Shown here: piece by piece, positions 12,201 to 22,594 of the stretch
How the letters are laid out: each line of letters opens with the position of its first letter
How positions within the stretch are numbered: the stretch's first letter is position 1
Assembly: GCA_037176725.1 (NCBI GenBank)
Contig: JAZBRS010000057.1
Span: 89,301,501-89,365,500, forward strand
Reading direction: 5' to 3'
Origin: Posidonia oceanica
Taxonomy: Eukaryota; Streptophyta; Magnoliopsida; Alismatales; Posidoniaceae
Length of the DNA stretch: 64,000 nucleotides
The notes under the pieces: model-generated
Database searches by the model: none
What the model was told of the DNA's origin: nothing
Seen by the model: the letters and a program-made list of their open reading frames with translations, nothing else
Program-made: the position numbers and the translations under genes

Positions 12201-12860
12201 CTGCTCTGCCTCTAGACAGCTCTGCTGTGCTCCGGCGCCATCTCCGGTCATCTCCAGACCGCGTCACAGCTCGCCGACACCTCCCCGACCTCCGTCGAGC
12301 TCCGGAGAACATCGCCGACCCTCCTGCGCCTCACCAGCAGCCCCCGATCCTCCTCTCCGGCCACTGGAAGCAATCTGCTACAATGGCCGATTTTCTGTAA
12401 TTTCACTGTAGCTTTATTTTTGCTTACCATGCTTTTTTGTTATAAAATTGCATATCTGCCTTGCTTTTTTGATTTATTGCTTTCAGGTCCTGCTTCTGTT
12501 TATCATTCATTTAATTTCGTATGTAAATCATATGATATTGCATGAAAAGTTTAAAAAATCAATTAATTGCATGTTAGTCCTTCTACAGTGCTTTTCTTCA
12601 GTATTTTGTTTAAGTCCTGGCCCTCTAGCTTTCTATTATTGTATGTTAGTCCTTTAGTAGTTAATCTAATTTAATGCTTTAATTTTACCTTGATATATTG
12701 CATTTCTGGTCCCTGTTGCTTTTCTTATTTGCATTTTAGTCCTCTGATCTGTTAACTTAGGTCTTTATTTTTCAATTTTCTTTACTGCATTGCATCATTT
12801 CCCTCATATTATCTGATTTTTGCATATAGGTCCTTCATCATGCACAGCATACATTTAAAT

Positions 12861-13366
12861 GCATATTTTGCTTATAAAATTGCATTTTTGACCCTGCATG
12901 ATTTGAAAATTGTAAATAGGTCCTCTGCATGTTTATAAAAATCATTTAAATGCATATTTTGCTTATAAAATTGCATTTTTGACCCTACATGATTTGAAAA
13001 TTGCACATAGATCCTCTGCATGCTTATAAAAATCATTTAAATGCATGTTTTGCTTATAAAATTGCATTTTAGACCCTGCATGTTTGAAAAATTGCATATA
13101 AGTCCCCTGTTTGCATTCCCAGACCACTCAGACCCCTGTTTTGCTGGAAAAATTGCATTTTAGACCCTGTTAATTTCAAAATTGCATGCCAATCTCCCAT
13201 ATGATTTCAAAACTTGTCTTGATGCACGTCTATCTTGAAAAATTGCATTTTGGACCCTGTTGATTTCAAAATTGCATGCCAATTTACCATATGATTTCAA
13301 AACTTGCCCTAATGCATGTCTATCTTAGAAAATTGCATTTTGAACCTTGCATTTTGTGAAATTGCA
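12861..13366 (+). repeat. About 90-bp tandem array in the A LTR
   Basis: GCATATTTTGCTTATAAAAT recurs at 12861, 12952 and (GCATGTTTTG) 13043, exactly 91 bp apart. A related 90-bp pair starts at 13147 and 13237 (GAAAAATTGCATTTT), with a partial third at 13327. Each unit carries TTGCATTTTNGACCCTG. Confidence 0.8.
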
Positions 13367-14255
13367 TTCAGACCCTCCTTTTTTCAAAAACCTTGCATAA
13401 AAGCCCCCAGCTTTTCAAAACCCTTGCATTCAGACCCCCATCTTTTTCAAAAATTGCATATAAGTTCCCAGTTTTCTGAAAAATCATCCCTAAGTCTTTT
13501 CTTGCATTCTGCATGCATTGCACTCATGCATTCTTGCATTTAGCATTCCTTGCACACACTTAAGCATCATTAGCTCCCATTTACATGTGAGGACCTGTTT
13601 TGCACACCCCTAGGACCTCCTGTACACCTAGATCCATTCTCCTCCCCTGTTCTGGCCCCTCTGCCTTGAAGCTGGGATATCTTCAGATCCGGCCGTTGGA
13701 TCTTCTCAACCAAACTGCCTGGACGACCCCGACGGAACACTCTTCAGCATGGACCAAGCAGATTTCAGATCAGGCTTCAGATTTCCAAGGTAAGTCCTCC
13801 TGAACCCTTGCACAGCATTCATTTGCACACCATTTGCATTCCTTGCATTGTTTTTGCTTTTTGATTTCTCGAACATGTAGAATAGGATTCCCTCTTCTTA
13901 TCTATCAACTCTACTTTCTCTTTTCGTGTACTCTCAGTGTTTTGTGTTGCATTTCCCCTGGATTCACCACTAATTGTGACTTTCTTCCCCCTTTTCCACG
14001 ATCCGATTGCATCGCGAGCTCTTGGCAGCGTGTGAGACACATCATGGGACATTTTGGTGGGAAACAGTCACAAAACAGTGGTAATCCTTCCACTTGTTTC
14101 CCTTCCCCTTTGTAGGTCTTCACACCTATTTTACGTGGCCTTTAAACAACGCTCGTTCTCACACTTGCGCTGTTTACTTCCCCTTTGTTTCTCCTGCCCT
14201 TTTTCTTTGCATTTGCATTGGCATGGTTTTATCGATACTTTATTTCGCCTGCTTT

Positions 14256-14760
14256 GGCATCGTTTTGCATGCCCGCTTTGCTTTTGGCACCGATTCGCGT
14301 GCCCACTCTGTTTTTGGCACCGTTTTGCGTGCCCGCTTTGCTTTTGGCATCGTTTCGCGTGCCCACTCTGTTTTTGGCACCGTTTTGCGTGCCCGCTCTG
14401 TTTTTGGCACTATTTTGCGTGCTCGTTTAGCTTTTTGGCGCCGTTTCGCGTGCTCGCTCTATTTTTGGCACCGTTTTGCGTGCCTGCTTTGCTTTTGACA
14501 CCGTTTCGCGTGAAGCTCTGTTTTCTCGCACCGTTTCGCGTGTCCGCTTTGTTTTTGGCACCGTTTTACGTGCCCACTTTGTTTTCTCGCACCGTTTCAC
14601 GTGCCGCTTTGTTTTCTGCACCGTTTTGCGTGCTGTTCTGGTTTCTCGCACCGTTTTGCGTGCTGGCTTTGTTTTCTCGCACCGTTTCACGTGCCGTCTT
14701 GTTTTCTTGCACTGTTTCACATGTCGCTTCTCGTTTCTCGCATTGTTTTGCGTGTTTTAC
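14256..14760 (+). repeat. About 30-bp minisatellite in the 3' LTR of A, about 17 copies
   Basis: Same unit as 887-1190 but about 7 copies longer, which accounts for the roughly 200-bp length difference between the two LTRs. The 260-codon ORF through it is a repeat artefact. Confidence 0.88.
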
Positions 14761-15408
14761 GCCGTTTTGTCTTGCATGTCGCCTGCATTGCTTGGTTTTA
14801 TCGCCGTTTTGCTTTTCCGCTTGCATTTGCATATAGGGCAGTGATGCTTACTGCCTGGAGTTCTCGCGAGCCAGGTTTCGTTCAGTTCGGAACACAGACA
14901 GCGTTGCTGAGCACTTAGACTGCACGTTTACTTTCCTGCATTACATCCCACCACTTAGAGCACACCTATGAGCATTTATTCAGGCATTCATTGGCATTTA
15001 GGCATTCAAACCTGCATTTCCCTGCGTATGCGAGCGTAAGCCTAGAAAGACCGACTCTCGAGCGTGTCGGGGGTGCCTAACACCTTCCCCGCACGTAACA
15101 AGAGTCCTTGCCCAATCTTTTGGCCCGTAATGACCATATTGCCCTTATCCTAGACATGAGTCATCTCATTTGCATTCATTTGCATTTATTTTCTTTTGCA
15201 TTGCATCTTTTGCTTGGTTTTGCATGTTAACTCATGCATTTCCCCTGGTTTTTCTTGTCTCCCGATAATAGACACGGTGGCGACTCTGAATTGTCTTATC
15301 CTTTTCTTTTCTTATCTTTTCTCCTCTGTTTTAAGTGTTTTCGAGTTGAGCCCTCCTCCTCGGACATAGCCGCTAATAGTAAACCTGATTCTGATTGGGA
15401 TTACTACA

Positions 15409-16929
15409 CCACCTGACACCGATGAGAGTCAGATGTTGCTATAGGCTTGAGTCACTTATTCAGTGGATGCACCAAAAATCATGACTCGATACCAAGATGC
15501 AATTGCAAAATGTAGATGCGAATGCAGATGCTAATGCAGATGCAGATGCTAATGCAGATGCTAAGGAAAAACTGGTGTGCAATGCTAATGCTGATGTTGA
15601 ACCAATATGAATTAGTGCATGTGCGGATGCTGTGCATGTGGAAATGCTGTGCTGAAGCATGGTGCGTGCTGGTGATGCGAATGTAGCTATCTAGCATGGG
15701 ATGCCGGTGCAGTGCAATGTGAAGCATGCTGGAGCGATGTGATGCAAGGAAAAGCAAAAAGTGCTATGATGCAATGCGACAAGTTGGCTGCTCGCCCAAG
15801 CTTGCGCAAAAGCGGCTCCGGAAGGACTAACGCGCTTGCTGGTCGGGCAATTATGGCTGCTAATCTGGGGGAGGCGAAAGGTCCTTGTCCACCCGAGACA
15901 AGGGAAACAAGCAAAAACTCGCGAGGCCGCGAGGAAGAGAACAGGCTTGCCCTTGGCATACGCAGGACAAGCAGGCGGAAAAGGCAGAAAGTGCAATGCA
16001 ATGCAAAGGGGTGGCTTAGGGAATGCAGGAAGGCGAATGCAAATGCAGATGAATGCGAACACTAGGATGCTGTGCTAATGCAAAGACTAGTGTACGGTGC
16101 TAATGCAAATGTTATGCTTATGCTAATGCTTACTGTGCTGTACTCCTCTGGGGGAAAGCGGGATGATGCATGCATGCGGAAAAGGCGGAAAATGCAATGC
16201 AATGCTGTCGTTGGCCAATGCAGGTAGGCCAGGCAACGGGTGCGCTGAGCTTGCATGGCTCTAGCGTGGTGCTGCTGCAGAAAGTAAAATGCTGAAATTA
16301 AAGATGCTATGGATGTGCATGCGATGGCGGGCACGAAATGCCCAGGAAAACGGAATGCGGAAGTTGGTGTAATGACTACAGAGGAGTAGTAGCGCAATAA
16401 GAACGCAAATGTTATGCCAATGTTATGTAGTGAGATGCAGAATATACAGAATGGAATGCCGGGCACACGAAACTGAGGAAACGATCCTGGACCGCGTACT
16501 ACTGCGGGTATCATCCAAAGCAGGCAATGTTGTAAAAGTTTACGGGTGTTGAGGATGCTACCTTAGGCAATGCACGAACCAGGGGTTCGGATCCTAAGCG
16601 CGCGATGTCTGTGTGATGATGAAATGCAGTACTAGGATTGACTCTACAGAGGGATACAAGGAAGCTATATGATGTTATGCAATGCGATGCTGTGAAATGC
16701 AATGTACAAACAGTGGAACGTCGGGCACGCGAATCCAAGGAAACGATCCTAGGCCACGTACTACTACGGGTGTCATCCAAAGCAGGCAATGCTGTAAAAA
16801 GTATGCAGGTGCTGAGGATGCTACCTTAGGCAATATGCGAACCGAGGGTTCGAATCCTAAGCACGCGATGTTCGTGTGATGATGAAATGCTAATGCCATG
16901 CGACAAAATGCTATTACACTAAGACGAAT
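15409..16929 (-). other. B region just upstream of its polypurine tract, TGC(A/T)-rich repeats
   Basis: Bases 15409-15485 are the reverse complement of A's 9105-9180. Then come irregular GATGCTAATGCA repeats (15520-16160). No gene is supported; several short ORFs are repeat artefacts. A 262-bp tandem duplication follows at 16461-16890. Confidence 0.7.
16461..16890. repeat. Tandem duplication, about 262-bp period
   Basis: GGGCAC...CGATCCT...GTACTACT...GGATGCTACCTTAGGCAAT...TTCG(A/G)ATCCTAAGC appears at 16461 and again at 16723, with roughly 85-90% identity by eye. The second copy contains GGTTCGAATCC, identical to a tRNA B-box consensus. Confidence 0.75.
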
Positions 16930-17960
16930 GGGTGATAAGTTAATGAACCTATGGCCGGATAGTTAGGGCTATCAGCCCGCTAAGGAGTTGATGGACACAT
17001 CACTGGATAGTTAGGGCTATTGGCCCGCTAAGGAGTTAACAGACTCATCACCGGATAGTTGGGGCTATCAGCCCATGGATGGTGACAGGCCAGCGAGTCT
17101 GTCAGGCAAGAGAGGTGATCACAAGTGGGATAACTTGTAACCACAAATGCAACGGGAATATCATACCCGAAGGTGTGGCAGAGGTCCGTAGACACTCCCG
17201 TAATAGTTGGGGATGTCAGCCCAAATGCAGATGGAAATGGGATACCATGGGGCAGCAAATAAAGATGTCCCTAGTATCAGTGAATGATACTAGGGGACAG
17301 CCGAAGCGCCCATGGCATCAAAATGCAAGGTGGAGACAAAACTAACGAGTTTGTCAGCCGAGTAGTTAGGGCTACCAACCCGAATGCAGTGAAATGGATG
17401 TAAGGGCTTACTGTGCAAAGTGCAATGACGGTGGGGAATGCAATGGAATAATGCAAATGCAAGGTGATAAGTTGACGAACCTACCGCTGAATAGTTAGGG
17501 ATATCAGCCCGATGAGATGCAGGGGGTGATACCATAAAGCAGCAAAAAAGATGCTCCTGATAACAGGGATGATACCAGGGGATAGCCGAAGCACCCCTGG
17601 CATCGAAATGCAAGGATGGATGGATGGATGAATGAATGGATGATAAGTTGATGAACTTATCACCGAGCAGTTAGGGCTGCCAGCCCAAATGCAATGCGGA
17701 TATGCGGGATGACATTTTAACGGGCGTCAACCGAGCAGTTAGGGCTACCAGCCCGATGCAGAGGAATGCAGAATGATAGGTTAATGGATCCATCACCAAG
17801 CAGTTAGGGCTGCCAGCCTAATGCATGGAAATGCAAAATTATAGGTTGACGGACCTATCGCCGAGCAGTTAGGGCTGCCAGCCCGATGCATGGAAATGCA
17901 AAATGATAAAATGATAGGTTGACGGACCCATCGCCAAGCAGTTAGGGCTGCCAGCCAGGA
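16930..17960 (-). repeat. Hairpin array of element B, main block
   Basis: About 12 degenerate units of 60-130 bp, each with GATA(A/G)GTT-GACGGA-CCTATC followed by CGAGCAGTTAGGG and GGGCTNNCAGCCC. At 17844 GATAGGT...ACCTATC pairs perfectly (7 bp). At 17642 GATAAGTT...AACTTATC pairs perfectly (8 bp). Read on the minus strand, which is B's sense strand, the units correspond to A's GATAGGTCCGTNAAC motif. Confidence 0.85.
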
Positions 17961-19389
17961 TGCAAAATGATGCAGAGAGAAAACAGGGAACCCATCGTGG
18001 TAGGCGTGCAATGGTCTCAGTGTGGGCATGCAATGCAACGTCACGGGGTGACAAACAATGGACATGCCAGTCATCACAGACCTACCCAACGCGATGGGCA
18101 GCAAAATTTGAAGAGCGCGAAGTCTCTGAGCGAGGTAGGCAAAAGTGCTCGTCCTTGGTTCCAGTTTTCGAAAACAGGGAGAAGGGAAGATAAAAATATG
18201 TTACAGCATGCATGTTTTGGTGGTTTTGGACTTAAAGCAGCTGCTACCAAGAGGGTGCTTCTACATTTTCTGACTCAGGAGACTCGATCCTCGAGCGACG
18301 CCATGCCGAGTTGTGGTCGGTGGCTCTCTTTCTCACTCTTGGTTTGGGATGAGGCTTCAACTTTGCAGAGTATAGCCTTTCGCTGCAAGGTAGCAGAAGC
18401 GTTGGGTGCAGCTTCTTAGCCTCCGTCTCAATTCTTCGGGAACCGACTACCGCTTTTAACTCTCACAGAATAGATTTTTCTTTTCCCCTCATGAGTGACT
18501 AGAGTTGCATCTAGCCTGCCAAAGGGGGGTAAAGTTGTCTGCATAGGGGATTGGAGCATGCTATTGCGCTCGGAGGGTGGGGCTAGGTCCTCCAGATAAT
18601 GCATCCGGTGCAGTTGGCAATGCGGTGCTTGAAGTTGATAGCTGAGGAGGCTTCGATGCTCGTCTGAGTCACTCCTCTCATGAGTGCCTTCTTTCTTCGA
18701 CTTCTTTCTGCATTTTTCTTTTATGCTCAGCATGCATATCATGTTATCATTTTTTTTGCTCACATGATCTATATTCATTTGGATATGCATGACTTCGCCC
18801 TCTTGGGGTAGCGGTCTCGGGTGAGGCGTTGAGAGTTCGGCTGATCGGTGTACACCTTCAGCCTCTGTAGTGTGTAGATAGCCTCTGGCTATGCTCTACT
18901 CTGCTTTGGTCCTCTTCATGTCTGGTGGACTCTCTTGATAAGGTGGATCTCGCTTTGGGAGCTTTGAGCTCCGTGAGTCGCTCTATTCTGCTCTCAGTCT
19001 CACTCTGTAGCCACATACAAGAGATGGCGCTACTCGAGTGAGTCCTGCCTGAGATTGTCACTGCTTGACATCCTCTAGGCGCTGCTTGTTTGTCCAAAGC
19101 TGATTTCTGATTATACAAATGTTTATGGGTTTTGTATTTTTTAGAAGGGGAAGGAACAAACATGTTTTTGGGTTTTTGCATTGGTTTTGTATTTTTATGG
19201 TTTTTTGTTTAGGAAAACATAAAAAGCGAAAACCAGCAGAAAGGCGAAGAAAATATTTTTGCTGTTTTTTTTATTTTCTTGATTTTTTTTACTTTTGTGG
19301 ATTGCAAGAAATGATATGTGCATGCAGTAAATGACAATGCATGATGACAGATATGTGCAAGATGATGGATATGCATGCAAGGTGATTGA
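17961..19389. other. Unassigned 1.4-kb block between two parts of the B hairpin array
   Basis: Not repetitive like its flanks, and no equivalent appears in A's array. I see no convincing coding region on either strand. It may be an old insertion or a private part of the B 3' region. A T-rich stretch lies at 19115-19300. Confidence 0.5.
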
Positions 19390-19550
19390 TATGTGCAGGT
19401 GATAAGTTGACGGACCTATCACTAAATAGTTAGGGATATCAGCCTGATGATGATTGGTTAATGGACTTATCACCGAATAGTTAGGGGTATCAGCCCGAAT
19501 GATAGGTTGACGGACTTATCACCGAGCAGTTAGGGGTGCCGACCTGGTGC
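19390..19550 (-). repeat. Hairpin array of element B, gag-proximal block
   Basis: Three further units (GATAAGTTGACGGACCTATC, GGTTAATGGACTTATCACC, GATAGGTTGACGGACTTATC) with GTTAGGG(A/G)TATCAGCC. They belong to the same family as 16930-17960. Confidence 0.8.
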
Positions 19551-19935
19551 AGAATGCATGCAGGAGAAAGAAATGCATGTTTTTAGGTTTTTGTTATTTT
19601 TATGCTTTTTATGATTTTCTGACAAGGCAAGAAAACTCAAAAAAAAAACAAAACAAAATGAAAAGAAAAGACAGTGCAGGAAACAAAACAGAGGTAAGAG
19701 GGACTTACTTGTCAGCAACCTCGGGAGGGAGGCGCTGGGTTCGCTCCTACGCTGCTGATGCTGTCGGCGAGATTTGCTATTGCCAGTGCGGAGAGCACTG
19801 GGGCTGTTGGATCTGCTGACGGCAGTGCAGGGAGCATTGGAGCTGCTGATGCTGGAGGAGAGGCTAACCTGGATGGTGTTGCGACTAGGCTTGCTGTCGA
19901 CGCTGCTATTGCACTTCGAGCATCCCTCAAACGAG
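19551..19935 (-). other. Non-coding stretch between the gag stop and the arrays of B
   Basis: Poly-A-like AAAAACAAAACAAAATG near 19640-19665 and GC-rich low-complexity GCTG/GGAG phrases. Protease would normally begin here in a complete element, but none is recognised. Confidence 0.5.
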
Positions 19936-22188
19936 CTAGGGAAAGCGGGAAAAGGAGATTGCGCCGATGGGATCGAAAGGGTCCACCGGGGTAAAGCTAG
20001 TCTCAGAGAAGACCGGAGTGAGAGAGAAGACCCCCGAGGTTCCAGCATCTTCGAAGCCCGCAGGCTCGGAAGAGGAAGAGTCGACTACACTAGGGTGTGC
20101 AAGTGCAGGTGCATGTGTATGAGCAGCCTCTTGTGGACTGACAACAAGGGCTTCGTTGTCAATCAGGTTGTGAACGACATCCCGAAGAGTGTGGCAATTA
20201 TCCGTCGAATGCCCCGCGGCTCGATGGTAATCGCAGTGCTTGCTCGCATCGTACCATCACGGAAGAGGGTTTGGTGGCAGGCGAGTTTCTGGGAGCCTCA
20301 GAAGTGACACAACCTGAGGAAAGACGGCGCTTAGCGGTTCACCAAGTGGGGTGAAGTCGCTCTCAGTACGGCGGCCTCATCTCTGCTTAGGCTATTGTCC
20401 TTGCTGAGCTGGTACAACGTGATGCACCGGCTCAATGATGGCAGTGTGTGCAGTGGGTGCATAGCTAGGTGCAAGATCTAGCGGAAGAGGGGCTGGCTAA
20501 CTCACTGCAAAGGCAAGCTCCTCGGGAGGATCGGCGCATGCGTCAGCGTGCTGTCCGGGGTAGCCAAAAGTAGAGTAGTTGCTATTGTTGCTGGTGTTGT
20601 TGGTTTGCCTAGCCAATGCAAAAAGTGCGGGGAAATGCCCACTTCGCAGTGAGTTCTCCACGCGGGCGCCAGCCCTAATCAACGATGCATGACTAGTGAT
20701 GTGCTGAATGCAAAGCGGAGTCCCAATCACTGGCAGTGCCCTTTTGACGATCATCTCGATAGAATCCTCCTCGGATGGTCTATCTCTGACCTGGGCGGCT
20801 GTGGAGCGCCAGCGACCAATATACTCCCCGAATGGCTCTTGGGGCCTCTGCCGGATGGCGACAAGATCCGCCCGCTTGGGGATTAAGTCGAGGTTGAAAG
20901 AATACTGCTCAAGGAAAGCATGAGAAAGATCAGTCCAAGTCTGAACTGCAGCCATGTCAAGGGAAGTGAACCACTTGAGCGCGGGGCCGGTTAAACTCTT
21001 CCGAAACAGGCGAATAAGGAGCCTTTCATCAACCTGCAGCTGTGTAAGGTCCCCGCAGTATGCCTTCAGATGCGAGATGGAGCAACCTCTACCATTGTAT
21101 TTATCGAAGACCGGGATGAGGAACTTCGAAGGGAGTGCAGCCTCTGGACAGTAGCAGAGATCACGGAATTGGTAGGGCTGGCGGTTCATGCCTTGCACTT
21201 TACGAAATGCTGCTTCTAGATTATCCAACCTGGTGAGGAAGGCATCTGAAGCTACTGCTGGTGAGGGTTGTGCAGCAGAGGCAGGGACAACGTATGCTGT
21301 GCGGGTTGCGCGAAAGCGCTCCTCCCAATCCACCATCACGCAACCTAGTGTCGTAGCGTGAGGGCCAGCATACCTATGTGAGGGTGTAAAATGCGGTGAT
21401 ATGTATGCACGGGTCTGAGCCTGATGCAAAGAAGAGGGATAGATAGTATGCTGTGCAGTGTAAGGTGTAGTGTGGGAGAGCAGCAGTTGTTGCACCGACA
21501 CGGCGCCGGACAACGGGCCTGAGGGGTGCTGTGCTCTTGCCAATCCAAAAGACTGGCCACCAAAGGAAGGAGTTGCATGCTGTGCAAAGTGTTGTGCAGA
21601 CACAGGAGGTAGATAAAGCGCTCGTATCGTCGGAGCCGTGAGGAGCTGGGGCGATGACGAGGGCAGAAGTGCAGAGTTGTGAGCTTGCAGAGCTATAGCG
21701 GGTTGCACCGGAACCTCAGGGGTCGGATGGGAAGAGTGGGCCAGAGACCGGTCGAGTGCGAGAACCATGCTTCGCAGTCTATCGGCCTTAGCCAATAAAC
21801 GCTGTGCTTGCAAGGCAGGGAAATCATCGACTGACGGGCCGAAATGCAAAGAAGTGTCCGCCAAAGGGGGCACGGAGACCAAGGAAGCAATAGGAGTGGA
21901 TCCTACGCAAGAGGCAACCACAGAAGGCTAGATTCCTGAGATGGGAAGGCCCTGGGATGGAACAGAAGGCGACGCTCTTAGAGCCCAAGTGGTGGTCACT
22001 GCGGTTGACTTGGTGACAAGCTCCAGGTTGACTGGGGTCGACCCTTGTTCCAAATAGAATGGCTGGGAAGTCTCCTGCACCAGCAGTGGAGAAGAGACAG
22101 GGGACGTCAAAGTAGGGGAAGGAGAGACCGAAGTCGGTATCTCCCCTGATGCCAAAGAGGAAGAGGGCTCGCCGGTATGCTAGGCCAT
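19936..22188 (-). pseudogene. Element B gag (about 750 codons) with in-frame stops
   Basis: A single minus-strand frame from ATG 22188 to TAG 19936. The central retrotransposon gag domain (about 21150-20640) shows KFLIPVFDKYNGRG, LIRLFRKSLTGPALKWF, LEQYSFN and WRSTAAQVRDRPSEEDSIEM. A CX2HX4HX4C zinc-knuckle variant (CDYHRAAGHSTDNC) lies near 20225-20185. The N-terminal part is Ser/Pro/Gln-rich. Stops occur at about 22180, 21928 and 20497, with at least three more before the knuckle; at least one (SQPAP context) looks like CAG to TAG. No frameshift is seen. The CDS would encode the capsid/nucleocapsid precursor. Confidence 0.85.
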
Positions 22189-22589
22189 AACGGACAGCGA
22201 GCGAGTGCGAACAGGTCTGCGGCTGAAGGCAGGGACACAATACCTAAGGCGAGCTATTGTCGGAGGCGACAGATAGCTCAGAGACAGAGAGGAGGGACGC
22301 TCGAGGCCCGGGCAGCGAATCCCGCACCTACCTGCAAAAACAATAAATGTGTTAGAAGTTGGATGCAAAAAGAGTTATTAGGAGTGGCATGATGCAGATG
22401 AATGCCCTAATATGCGCTCTCTTACCATGCATGTCCTGAGTAGGCAACCTACTAGGACGCACTCATGGGTATGGGATTAGACAGACTCTAGGTCAGAAAA
22501 GAGTGGGTCCCCGTATAAATCCTGGTCATAAGCTCAGACAGTGATGGAGTGGTGCGTTGGTGGCCTTGACCCTGCCAGAAGCATGCGTG
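22189..22589 (-). other. Element B leader, gag-proximal part
   Basis: Untranslated leader between primer site and gag, separated from its other half (31998-32747) by the insertion of C. No gene seen. Confidence 0.65.
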
Positions 22590-22594
22590 GTACC
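22590..22594. repeat. Target-site duplication of element C, left copy (GTACC)
   Basis: GTACC directly before the LTR start TGTGGATGTGG. An identical GTACC follows the other LTR at 31993. Confidence 0.9.

Larger units (their letters stand above)
1..15408 (+). mobile_element. Element A: defective Tat/Ogre-type Ty3/Gypsy retrotransposon, young, 5' LTR cut by the window edge
   Basis: The order is 5' LTR (partial), primer site, RNase H and integrase, an extra ORF, hairpin arrays, polypurine tract, 3' LTR. Bases 1-1839 match 13367-15408 with 7 differences in the first 780 bases, so insertion was recent. Gag, protease and RT are absent: the sequence passes from the primer site straight into the RNase H linker. 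The long LTR, the tRNA-Arg-like primer site and the extra ORF after integrase point to the Tat/Ogre lineage. The right flank (15409 on) is the internal region of element B, so A is nested in B. The left target-site duplication lies outside the window. Confidence 0.93.
9243..15408 (+). mobile_element. 3' LTR of element A, 6166 bp
   Basis: Runs from TGTTGACACCCC to GATTACTACA. By region: CT-rich and A-rich low-complexity DNA (9660-10730); a GC-richer block with many CCGGCC/GCTCC phrases (about 10860-12370); TGCAT-rich DNA with a roughly 90-bp tandem array (12861-13366); then the part also seen at 1-1839. No gene is supported; ORFs in the GC-rich and polypyrimidine parts lack any recognisable domain. 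A 6-kb LTR is at the large end and fits Ogre-type elements. Confidence 0.9.

Noticed and set aside
16815..16870. tRNA gene
   Set aside because: A B-box word is present, but no cloverleaf folds: the T-arm does not pair and no A-box is seen.
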